NCBI GenBank assembly: GCA_902791695.1
Contig: CADAWR010000018.1
Location: forward strand, 1 to 37,277
DNA from: an uncultured Bacteroidota bacterium
Lineage (GTDB): Bacteria > Bacteroidota > Bacteroidia > Bacteroidales > P3
Direction: 5' to 3'
Length of the DNA: 37,277 nucleotides
Shown: in pieces, positions 30,655 to 37,277 of the stretch
Layout: each line of letters begins with the position of its first letter
Numbering within the stretch: the first letter of the stretch is position 1
Position numbers and translations under genes: made by a program
Notes under the pieces: model-generated
Told to the model about the DNA's origin: nothing
The model's input: only the letters and a program-made list of their open reading frames with translations
Databases searched by the model: none

Positions 30655-32472
30655 TTATGCAAAGGACTGCATGTCAACCAGTTTTTTGTATAGACCATCG
30701 TTGGCCAGCAGTTGATTGTGTGTGCCGCGCTCCACGATATGGCCTTTCTCAAGCACTATGATAAGATCGGCATGGCGTATGGTGGAGAGCCGGTGTGCGA
30801 TGACAATGCAGGTACGTCCGTGCATTAGAGCGTCGAGGCCTTGTTGCACTGCCAGCTCGCTTTCGGAATCGAGGGCAGAGGTGGCCTCGTCGAGAATGAG
30901 TATAGGGGCGTTGCGTAGCACTGCGCGGGCTATGGATAGCCGCTGGCGCTGACCGCCGGAGAGGGTGATGCCGCGGTCACCGATGAGTGTGTCATAACCC
31001 TGAGGTAGTGATTCGATAAACTCGGCGGCATTAGCTACATGTGCAGCAGCCTTGATGGCTTCTATATTATATTGCGAAGAACCGAAAGCTATGTTGTTGG
31101 CAACGGTGTCGTTGAAGAGAATACAGTTTTGGCTCACGATGGCGAACTGGCGTCGCAGACTGTCTATGTTTAGGTCATGTATGCTATGACCGTCTACGAT
31201 GATATCGCCAGATGTTATGTCTTGAAATCTCGGTAGCAGGTCGACCAAAGTGCTCTTGCCTGCTCCCGATGGACCTACTATGGCAACGGTCTGGCCTTTT
31301 GCTATGCTGAGATTGATGTCTTGCAGAATGGGAATGCCGTCGGCGAAATGGAAGCCTGTGCCACGCAGCTCTATGGCTGTGCTGAAGGGGGGCATTACAA
31401 CAGCATCCGGCTTTTCTGTAATCATCTCGTCGGCGTCAAGCACTTCTAGGAATCGCACCGCCGAGGCGGAGCCTTTCTGCAGGCTGTTGTAAGCTTTCAC
31501 CACAGACTGTATGGGCGGTATGAGGCGTGCGAAGATTATGACGAAGAAGATGAATACCGAGGGGACGATATGTCCGCCGATAACCCACGAGCCGCCGACG
31601 ATAAGAATGATGACTAGCGCCAGAGTGCCGAGTATTTCGGACAGCGGCGATGATATCTCGCGGCGGCGCGCCACTTTCACCATGGTTGAAGCATAGTCTT
31701 CGTTTGTCGCCTTGAAACGTTTTGTCATACCGTCTTCGTGCCCGAAAGCCTTTATGGCTCGTAAACCTGCTAATGATTCCTCAAGTATTGCGAACACCTG
31801 TCCGAGGCGTGTCTGACCTTTCTGAGAATTGCGCTTGAGGCTTTTGCCAATCTTGGAGATAAGCCACACACCACCCGGCAGCACTATGAGGAACAGCACG
31901 AAGAGTCGCCACGAGATAAAGATAAGGGTAGCGCTGAACACGATGACGTTGATGGGGCTTATCACCAGCATCTGCAGCGTGCTCACGATGCTCCACTCGA
32001 TGTCCGCTAAGTCGTTGGACATGCGGCTGATGAGGTCGCCGCGGCGCTTGCGATTGAAGTAGCTGACAGGTAATATGGTGATGCGTTGGTAAAGATCGTT
32101 GCGCAGGTGTTCAATAAGGCCGTTGCGCACGGCATCGAGGAAGAACAGTGCCAAATAGCGGAAGAGGTTGCTCAGGAAAGAGAACGCCAGATAGCCTCCG
32201 GCGATAACCGTCAGGCATTTCCATAGGCCCCAGGTGTCGCGGTACTGGTGCAGATGCCAGAAGGCCCAGCCTGTCAGTCCCTCTTGGTCGAGGCTGAAAG
32301 CGGGCTCTTCCACCGGTACGTCACCAAGACCGAAGAGCAGTTCCACGAAAGGAACAATCATTACGTATGAGCCCAGATTGAAAACGATGTGCAACAGGTT
32401 GAAGAACACGTTCAACCCTATATGCCACGGAAAATGTTTTAGGTAGCTTAATATACGTATGATGGGCTTCAT
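30655..32472 (-). CDS. MsbA-type ABC exporter (fused membrane and ATPase domains)
   Basis: 605 residues. A six-helix membrane domain (about residues 15-330) is followed by an ATPase domain. Walker A GPSGAGKSTLVDLL, signature LSGGQRQRLSIARAVL, Walker B ILILDEATSALDSESE and the switch His in VIAHRLSTI are all intact. The coupling region has FNRKRRGDLISRMSNDLADI. This matches the half-size exporters annotated as MsbA or lipid A flippases, which act as homodimers; the substrate is not provable from sequence. The ATG overlaps the stop of the TPR/PD40 gene (ATGA), so the four genes from sufC to here may be one transcript. The gene ends about 45 bases from tRNA-Val. Confidence 0.92.
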   Translation of the reverse strand: MKPIIRILSYLKHFPWHIGLNVFFNLLHIVFNLGSYVMIVPFVELLFGLGDVPVEEPAFSLDQEGLTGWAFWHLHQYRDTWGLWKCLTVIAGGYLAFSFLSNLFRYLALFFLDAVRNGLIEHLRNDLYQRITILPVSYFNRKRRGDLISRMSNDLADIEWSIVSTLQMLVISPINVIVFSATLIFISWRLFVLFLIVLPGGVWLISKIGKSLKRNSQKGQTRLGQVFAILEESLAGLRAIKAFGHEDGMTKRFKATNEDYASTMVKVARRREISSPLSEILGTLALVIILIVGGSWVIGGHIVPSVFIFFVIIFARLIPPIQSVVKAYNSLQKGSASAVRFLEVLDADEMITEKPDAVVMPPFSTAIELRGTGFHFADGIPILQDINLSIAKGQTVAIVGPSGAGKSTLVDLLPRFQDITSGDIIVDGHSIHDLNIDSLRRQFAIVSQNCILFNDTVANNIAFGSSQYNIEAIKAAAHVANAAEFIESLPQGYDTLIGDRGITLSGGQRQRLSIARAVLRNAPILILDEATSALDSESELAVQQGLDALMHGRTCIVIAHRLSTIRHADLIIVLEKGHIVERGTHNQLLANDGLYKKLVDMQSFA

Positions 32473-34226
32473 TGCAGTGCTATTTGTGGTTTGTCAAAGG
32501 CTGTGCCGCTCTCTATGGTCACTCGTCCAGCTCGGAGCTTTTTACTCATCAGTCTATCATGTACAGCTTTAGCGTCGGTGTATTTTGGACATCTCACGGC
32601 TATGTTCACGCGGGGACGCTCCACGAGCCACTCTGCCAGCGCGTCGGTCACCATTTCCCCTTCCGTGGTCAGACGGCTACCGGCGAGGAAGGTGACGGCA
32701 AGTGGCGCCACGCTGTCGTACAGCGTTACGCTGGCTGGTATCTGACGGGCTTTCCCACATACGATGGAGGGCAGTGTGCCCTCTTTACTGAGGGTGATTA
32801 CATTGGTGTATTGCTCCGAGAGCATCATTACGGTATCTTGGCTGCTATCGCCGTGTTTAACTCTGATGCGGTGCAGTCGCATCGCTTCGGGACGCGCAGC
32901 AGGGTAGAGGTCGAACATCAGTATATCGGTACTTCGCGAGCCCTCGATGCGTCCTGCGAAGTACGCCCTTTTCCCGTCAGGAGCGACGCCGAAGCTCACC
33001 TCGTCCTCTTCGGTGTTTATGGGCAACCCAAGGTTGGTTGGACGGTTGCCGTAGGTGTCGTTGAGGTTGCAGAAGAAGATGTCGTATCCGCCGAAACTCT
33101 GCCAGCCGTTGCTGAGGAAATATAGTGTGTGGCCATCGGCAGCCAGAAAAGGCATCTTCTCGTTACCCTCGGTATTTACGGTGTTCCCTAGATTCTCCGC
33201 GCGGCTCCAGTCGCCGTTAGGCAGTCGGTGACAGCGCCAGATGTCTATACCCCCGTGTCCGCCCTTGCGGTTCGAGGCAAAAAGCAGTGTGCGCCCGTCC
33301 GGACTCACCGTCGGCTGCGATTCCCACGTCCGGTCGCCGTTCACCTGCGGTCCAAGCTGTTCGGGCTGTTGCCAACGGCCGTCGATACGGCGCACCCTGT
33401 AGATATCGCTGTTGGCGTACCCGCGCTCTTTCCGTATTATCGAGTAATACAACTCATTGCCGTCAGCGGTGATGCTTACGCTCCCCTCAGGGTCGCCGCT
33501 GTTGAATGGCGCCGGCATCTCTACTCCGCGACTGTAGCAGCTATCCTGCCACACGCTATAGCACAGCCTCCATTGTTTGTGTTCCAACTCGCGGTGGTAG
33601 AAGGTACGCCCCTCGTCCACGGGCATCTCTCGCAGATAGTAGAACGTGCGGCCGTCGGGACTGAGGTAGGGTAGCGCTTCGTTGTGCTTTGAACTTACGC
33701 CCACCACTCGCTGGGGGTCAAATGGTGCCATGTTGAGCATCGCTTCAGCCAGAAACTGTGACCAATACAGGTAGTTCGACGCCTCTTCGTACACAGCGCT
33801 CACCGCTTTGTCGTCGTTGTTGTTGGCTAACGCAAAGTATTGGTTGAGTTCAGCAACAGCGTCGTCGTATCGTTTGTCGGTGTAGTGTATCATCCCCATG
33901 TAGAAGTGGGCGAGGGCGTTGGGGTAGGTGGGGCAGAGTTCGATGCACTTGGTGAAATACTTCCGTATGCCTGTGGCGTTGAAGCCGTCGTGTACTGCCG
34001 TCATTCCGAGCCAGAACTGTGGGTCGGCAGCCTTGGGGTTACGTGAAGCTATCTTACGCAGCTCCACCCCAGCCGTCTTGAAGTTGCGGCTGTTGAAGTG
34101 CGCCAGTGCCTCCTCATACCGGCTCCGGTCTCCACTCTTTACCTTCACGCCGCACTGGGCCTGAACCAATGATGAATAATGGATGATGAATGATGAACAT
34201 AGGAGAAGTAAGAGGAAGTGAACCAT
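32469..34226 (-). CDS. Exported TPR/PD40 beta-propeller protein with degenerate OmpA-like end
   Basis: 585 residues from ATG 34226; a start at 34280 is possible but would translate an intergenic repeat. Signal peptide MVHFLLLLLCSSFIIHYSSL ending VQA-Q. TPR-like helices (about residues 30-150: YEEALAHFNSRNFKTAGVEL, YPNALAHFYMGMIHYTDKRY) are followed by WD40-like PD40 propeller blades (ALPYLSPDGRTFYYL, QPTVSPDGRTLLFASNRKGG, FGVAPDGKRAYFAGR). The C-terminus (VTDALAEWLVERPRVNIAVR, RLMSKKLRAGRVTIESG) is a weak OmpA-like domain. This resembles the TPR-PD40-OmpA proteins of Bacteroidetes such as the type IX secretion component PorE, but shorter; equivalence is not claimed. It overlaps the exporter gene by ATGA. 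Confidence 0.82.
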   Translation of the reverse strand: MVHFLLLLLCSSFIIHYSSLVQAQCGVKVKSGDRSRYEEALAHFNSRNFKTAGVELRKIASRNPKAADPQFWLGMTAVHDGFNATGIRKYFTKCIELCPTYPNALAHFYMGMIHYTDKRYDDAVAELNQYFALANNNDDKAVSAVYEEASNYLYWSQFLAEAMLNMAPFDPQRVVGVSSKHNEALPYLSPDGRTFYYLREMPVDEGRTFYHRELEHKQWRLCYSVWQDSCYSRGVEMPAPFNSGDPEGSVSITADGNELYYSIIRKERGYANSDIYRVRRIDGRWQQPEQLGPQVNGDRTWESQPTVSPDGRTLLFASNRKGGHGGIDIWRCHRLPNGDWSRAENLGNTVNTEGNEKMPFLAADGHTLYFLSNGWQSFGGYDIFFCNLNDTYGNRPTNLGLPINTEEDEVSFGVAPDGKRAYFAGRIEGSRSTDILMFDLYPAARPEAMRLHRIRVKHGDSSQDTVMMLSEQYTNVITLSKEGTLPSIVCGKARQIPASVTLYDSVAPLAVTFLAGSRLTTEGEMVTDALAEWLVERPRVNIAVRCPKYTDAKAVHDRLMSKKLRAGRVTIESGTAFDKPQIALQ

Positions 34227-34233
34227 TGTCCTC

Positions 34234-34271
34234 TCACTCCCTCTCACTCCCTTTTCACTCCCTTTCACTCC
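34234..34271 (-). repeat. Short tandem repeats upstream of the TPR/PD40 gene
   Basis: TCACTCC occurs at 34234, 34244, 34255 and 34265 (steps 10, 11, 10). The period is not a multiple of 3, which argues against translation from the start at 34280. A second imperfect array of ATGATGAA units (34168-34198) codes for the signal peptide. Confidence 0.75.
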
Positions 34272-34286
34272 ATTAAACATATTCCA

Positions 34287-35243
34287 CTACAATTTTGTTG
34301 GATCTATCTTGAAGTTTGCCATCTCGCCGTTGCAGGGGGTGGTGCAGCGTATGGCGCATTCGTCGCATGAGGGGCTGAGCTCCCCATGGAGGCGCTTCTT
34401 CACCATGTCGCCCACAGCGTCGCGCAGTGCGGGGATGGCGATGCCGCGTATCACCTCGTCGCAGAAGGCATAGCTGAGCATCGTCACTGCCGTGCGTTCG
34501 CTGATGCCGCGTGTCTGCAGGTAGAACTTCGCCTGCTCGTCGAGTTGCCCTATGGTCGAGCCGTGCGAGCACTTGACATCGTCGTTGTATATCTCCAGGA
34601 AGGGGCGTGTGTCAATGTGGGCTTTGTCGGTGAGCAGTATGTTGCGGTTTGTCATGTAGGCCTCAGTCTTCACCGCGCCGTCCTGCACCAGCACATGCCC
34701 GTTGAAGCGGGCTCTCGCCGCATCGTCCATGATGCCTTTATAGAGTTCGCTGCTAGTGCAGTGCGGTTTCGCATGCTCTACGAAGATGTAGTTGTCGCAT
34801 TCCTGCTCGCGGTCTATCAGGTAGAGCCCGTCGGCTTTGCAGCTGCAGCCCTCACCTTGCATGCGCACTATGATGTTGTTCCTCACGTGGCCGCCACCGA
34901 GGGTCACGGTGCACATCTCCAGTTGGGCGTCGCGCTGCATGTTGATGTGCAGTTGCGTCAGCTGACGCGCCGGAGTGTGAATACCCTGCAGACGGTAGAG
35001 CTTCAGATTCGCGCCCTCCTCCATTTCGACGTCCAGATTCTCCACATCCCCCATCACCTTATACCCACTCGAAGTCTCGAAGTCTTGAAGTCTCGAAGTC
35101 TCTATCATAAACATCGGCGCATCCTCAGGGTGACAGAGTACCAGCTGCATTGATTCTCCGCGCTGTACGGTAATCTGCTCTGCCGGTGCCTCACAGCGCC
35201 AGCCGTCGGTCCATACGTCGGGCAGTATGTCTTTCCTAATCAT
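34287..35243 (-). CDS. sufD: SufD-like Fe-S scaffold subunit, short form
   Basis: 318 residues, against about 430-450 for usual SufD. The SufB/SufD beta-helix core is present (YRLQGIHTPARQLTQLHINM, GLYLIDREQECDNYIFVEHA, HCTSSELYKGIMDDAARARF, LEIYNDDVKCSHGSTIGQLD, LQTRGISERTAVTMLSYAF). The normal N-terminal helical domain of about 120 residues is absent. SufD joins SufB and SufC in the SufBC2D scaffold. The C-terminus has CDECAIRCTTPC, a cysteine cluster I do not recall from typical SufD. The start at 35243 overlaps the sufC stop (ATGA), so the short form is not an annotation artefact. An 8-bp tandem repeat lies near its 5' end. Confidence 0.88.
   Translation of the reverse strand: MIRKDILPDVWTDGWRCEAPAEQITVQRGESMQLVLCHPEDAPMFMIETSRLQDFETSSGYKVMGDVENLDVEMEEGANLKLYRLQGIHTPARQLTQLHINMQRDAQLEMCTVTLGGGHVRNNIIVRMQGEGCSCKADGLYLIDREQECDNYIFVEHAKPHCTSSELYKGIMDDAARARFNGHVLVQDGAVKTEAYMTNRNILLTDKAHIDTRPFLEIYNDDVKCSHGSTIGQLDEQAKFYLQTRGISERTAVTMLSYAFCDEVIRGIAIPALRDAVGDMVKKRLHGELSPSCDECAIRCTTPCNGEMANFKIDPTKL
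35068..35099 (-). repeat. Four 8-bp tandem repeats inside sufD
   Basis: CTCGAAGT occurs at 35068, 35076, 35084 (one change) and 35092. The unit length is not a multiple of 3, so gain or loss of one copy would frameshift sufD near codon 50-58. It encodes TSRLQDFETSS. Confidence 0.9.
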
Positions 35244-35998
35244 TCTCCAAGCTCCTTTTTAATCCAGTCGTAGCCTTTCTCCTCAAGTTCCAGAGCCAGC
35301 TCTTTGGGACCGGTCTTCACGATGCGGCCTTCGTAGAGCACGTGCACAAAGTCGGGCACTATGAAGTCCAGTAGGCGCTGGTAGTGGGTGATGACGATGG
35401 TGGCGTTGTCCTTCGAGCGCAGCTGGTTGACACCGCCGGCCACTATGCGCAGAGCATCGATGTCCAGTCCGCTGTCGGTCTCGTCGAGTATGCTCAGCGT
35501 GGGGTTGAGCATGGCCATCTGGAATATCTCGTTCTTCTTCTTCTCGCCGCCGCTGAAGCCTTCGTTGACCGAGCGGTTGGCCAGGTTGGTGGTCATTTCC
35601 ACCACCTTCTTCTTCTCCTCCATCAGCTTCAGGAACTCGCTGCCGCTCAGCGGGTCGAGGCCGTGGTACTTGCGCTGCTCGTTGACGGCGGTGCGCATGA
35701 AGTTGGTGATGCTCACACCGGGAATCTCCACCGGGTACTGGAAACCGAGGAACAGCCCCTCGCAGGCGCGCTGGTCCACCGGCAGCTCCAGGATGTTCTT
35801 GTCTTTGAAAATCACCTCGCCGGCAGTGACGGTGTACTTGGGGTTGCCGGCCACCACACCCGCCAGGGTGCTCTTGCCGTTGCCGTTGGGTCCCATTATG
35901 GCGTGCACCTCGCCGCGGTTCACCTCGAGGTTGATTCCCTTCAATATCTCGCGTTCACCTATCGAGGCGTGCAAATTGCGTATAGACAATAGTGACAT
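35240..35998 (-). CDS. sufC: SufC, ATPase of the Suf Fe-S assembly scaffold
   Basis: 252 residues from ATG 35998; an earlier in-frame start at 36073 lies at or before the promoter. ABC ATPase of the SufC type: MSLLSIRNLHASIGEREILK, Walker A GPNGNGKSTLAGVV, the SufC-specific LFLGFQYPVEIPGVSITNFM, signature GFSGGEKKKNEIFQMA, Walker B LSILDETDSGLDIDAL, and VITHYQRLLDFI. It powers cluster assembly on SufB-SufD. It is the first gene of the minus-strand run and is coupled to sufD by ATGA. sufB, which normally precedes it, is not here; the divergent neighbour is ruvB. Confidence 0.96.
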   Translation of the reverse strand: MSLLSIRNLHASIGEREILKGINLEVNRGEVHAIMGPNGNGKSTLAGVVAGNPKYTVTAGEVIFKDKNILELPVDQRACEGLFLGFQYPVEIPGVSITNFMRTAVNEQRKYHGLDPLSGSEFLKLMEEKKKVVEMTTNLANRSVNEGFSGGEKKKNEIFQMAMLNPTLSILDETDSGLDIDALRIVAGGVNQLRSKDNATIVITHYQRLLDFIVPDFVHVLYEGRIVKTGPKELALELEEKGYDWIKKELGE

Positions 35999-36043
35999 AT
36001 TATGCTGCAATTGTTTGATTTTTATACAATAAAATACTATGTG

Positions 36044-36070
36044 GCCACACTGGCCGCTGTGGCAAAGATA
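36044..36070 (-). promoter_or_regulatory. sufC -7 box and leader hairpin
   Basis: On the minus strand TATCTTTG (36070 to 36063) is a consensus -7 box. The leader begins with a hairpin GCCACA/TGTGGC (36063-36058 with 36049-36044, 8-base loop) and is about 60 bases long. No good -33 TTTG was found. The hairpin could stabilise the mRNA or bind a regulator; neither is shown. Confidence 0.5.
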
Positions 36071-36165
36071 CAAAATTATTTTCGCACGCGCGAAAAAAAC
36101 ATCTCCTCAATGGCTCCATCCTCCCGCCTCCCTCCGCCTATCTCTCTATTTCTTAACTATAGTTT

Positions 36166-36240
36166 GACTTTCGTTTAACCATTATATATGGTTGAAGTAT
36201 GGTTGAACGATGGTTGAACTATGGTTGAAATGATGGAGGA
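36166..36240. repeat. 11-bp phased array, divergent region 4
   Basis: ATGGTTGAA starts at 36188, 36199, 36210 and 36221, exactly 11 bp apart, followed by ATGGAGGA at 36233. On the left GTTTAACCAT (36173-36182) is inverted relative to ATGGTTGAA. The flanks hold pyrimidine-rich (36118-36140) and purine-rich (36233-36260) tracts, also opposed. The array lies between the sufC and ruvB promoters. Confidence 0.88.
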
Positions 36241-36284
36241 AGGGCGTATCGAAGGCGGGCTTTTTATGGTCATTTTGCGATTTA

Positions 36285-36316
36285 TTTGGCCATGTCGTAG
36301 ATTATTTGTATTTTTG
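36285..36316 (+). promoter_or_regulatory. Promoter of ruvB, giving a leaderless transcript
   Basis: TTTG at 36285-36288, a 20-base spacer and TATTTTTG at 36309-36316. Only 4 bases separate the -7 box from the ATG at 36321, so transcription should begin at or within a base or two of the start codon. Confidence 0.8.
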
Positions 36317-36320
36317 CATT

Positions 36321-37277
36321 ATGAATGACACTCTCGACAGCAACGTTATATCCGCGAAAGAGAAAGAGATAGAGCGCGCTCTGCGTCCCTCGGGGTTCGA
36401 CAGCTTCGCCGGACAGCACCAGGTGGTGGAGAACCTCAAGGTCTTCGTGCGTGCCGCCAAGGACCGTGGCGAGCCCCTCGACCATGTGCTCCTCTACGGC
36501 CCCCCGGGCCTCGGCAAGACGACCCTCAGCAACATCATTGCCAACGAGTTGGGGGTCAATATCAAGACCACCAGCGGCCCGGTGCTCGACAAGCCTGGCG
36601 ACCTCGCCGGCCTGCTCACCGCCCTCGAGCCCAACGACGTCCTCTTCATCGACGAGATTCACCGCCTGTCGCCCATTGTCGAGGAGTATCTATACTCCGC
36701 CATGGAGGACTTCCGCATCGACATCCTTATTGAGAGCGGCCCCGCGGCACGCTCGGTGCAGCTCAACCTCAAGCCCTTCACCCTCATCGGCGCCACTACC
36801 CGCAGCGGTATGCTCACGGCCCCGCTGCGCGCCCGCTTCGGCATCAACTGCCGCCTCGAATACTATGACACCGAGACGCTTACGCGCATTGTCAACCGTT
36901 CCGCTAGCCTGCTGCAGGTGAAGATAACCAGCGAGAGCGCCATCGAGATAGCACGCCGTTCGCGCGGCACCCCCCGTATCGCCAACCGCCTGCTGCGCCG
37001 TGTGCGCGACTTCGCGCAGGTGAAGGGCGACGGCACCATCACACTCGACATCGCGCGCTATGCCCTCCAGGCCCTCAATGTCGACCGCAACGGCCTCGAC
37101 GACATGGATATCCGCATCCTCACAACCATCATCGACAAGTTCAAGGGCGGCCCCGTGGGTCTCAACACCATTGCCACCGCCGTCGGCGAGGAAGCCGGCA
37201 CCGTCGAGGAGGTCTATGAGCCCTACCTTATCCAGGAAGGCTACCTCATGCGCACCCCCCGCGGCCGCGAAGCCACC
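36321..37277 (+). CDS. ruvB: RuvB Holliday junction branch-migration ATPase (partial at window end)
   Basis: 319 codons are present, open to the window edge; about 20 residues are missing. AAA+ motifs: Walker [10 protein letters not shown] (residues 60-68), Walker B LFIDEIH (Asp111-Glu112), sensor 1 [11 protein letters not shown] and arginine-finger region APLRARFG (about residues 158-174). The C-terminal winged helix ([58 protein letters not shown]) is typical. RuvB hexamers with RuvA drive branch migration at Holliday junctions. ruvA and ruvC are not adjacent. The start is supported by the family N-terminus [12 protein letters not shown] 20 residues in and by the promoter position. Confidence 0.97.
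   Translation, partial: MNDTLDSNVISAKEKEIERALRPSGFDSFAGQHQVVENLKVFVRAAKDRGEPLDHVLLYGPPGLGKTTLSNIIANELGVNIKTTSGPVLDKPGDLAGLLTALEPNDVLFIDEIHRLSPIVEEYLYSAMEDFRIDILIESGPAARSVQLNLKPFTLIGATTRSGMLTAPLRARFGINCRLEYYDTETLTRIVNRSASLLQVKITSESAIEIARRSRGTPRIANRLLRRVRDFAQVKGDGTITLDIARYALQALNVDRNGLDDMDIRILTTIIDKFKGGPVGLNTIATAVGEEAGTVEEVYEPYLIQEGYLMRTPRGREAT

Noticed and set aside
34227-34280. Start of the TPR/PD40 gene at ATG 34280
   Set aside because: This would add a repeat-encoded basic segment before the signal peptide. The repeat step of 10-11 bases does not fit codons, so the ATG at 34226 with an immediate signal peptide is better.
1-37277. Integrative element, prophage or insertion sequence
   Set aside because: No integrase, transposase, relaxase or phage structural gene was found, and no att-like duplication was seen at tRNA-Val (30534-30608). 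The Bro-N genes alone do not show a prophage.

Overview
The window looks like chromosomal DNA from a member of the Bacteroidales; I cannot place it to genus. Promoters have the Bacteroidetes form (TTTG, about 19-20 bases, TAnnTTTG) rather than -35/-10 boxes. The gene content fits as well: a two-subunit-type methylmalonyl-CoA mutase small subunit, energy transducer TonB, DUF3078, a DUF6266-like protein, SufC/SufD/SufE, many small lipoproteins with LxxC lipoboxes, and an AddA-type helicase-nuclease. Coding DNA is moderately GC-rich and the spacers are AT-rich.

Layout. 1-600: 3' end of pnp and its terminator. 600-10,350: an accessory island with a HigB-HigA toxin-antitoxin pair, a DUF6266-like protein carrying a small palindromic insertion, a Bro-N/DinD-type protein, a Fic protein, a large single-chain type IIG-like restriction-modification enzyme, a membrane-anchored pentapeptide-repeat protein overlapping it by 4 bases, two 5' gene stubs, and two more Fic proteins (one fused to Bro-N). 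10,350-18,700: a broken quinol-monooxygenase-like lipoprotein gene and a cupin, recX-DUF3078, a SAM hydrolase-like protein, a tandem universal stress protein, a BaiN/HI0933-type flavoprotein, and tonB-ABC-F. 18,826-19,149: three 112-bp tandem repeats. 19,158-22,289: addA-like nuclease/helicase. 22,593-27,365: a tight run mutA - LptF/G permease - sufE - DUF59 protein - OppC-type permease. 27,480-30,400: five small secreted proteins or lipoproteins. Then tRNA-Val(TAC), and a minus-strand run sufC - sufD - TPR/PD40 protein - MsbA-type ABC exporter joined mostly by ATGA overlaps. The window ends inside ruvB.

The most unusual signal is not a gene. Four of the five divergent intergenic regions (higB/DUF6266, cupin/recX, addA/mutA, sufC/ruvB) contain arrays of different sequence but the same exact 11-bp period. 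Two of them are large inverted repeats sharing a core about 25 bases long, in opposite orientation. The fifth divergent spacer, only 107 bp, has none. These arrays look like a class of helically phased intergenic element between back-to-back promoters. The second item of interest is the Fic / restriction-modification / pentapeptide island. Its restriction enzyme has an AT-rich, apparently swapped target-recognition block, and the island holds N-terminal stubs of AlbA_2 and Bro-N genes that mark it as a site of repeated gene replacement. No transposase, integrase, CRISPR array or rRNA was seen.
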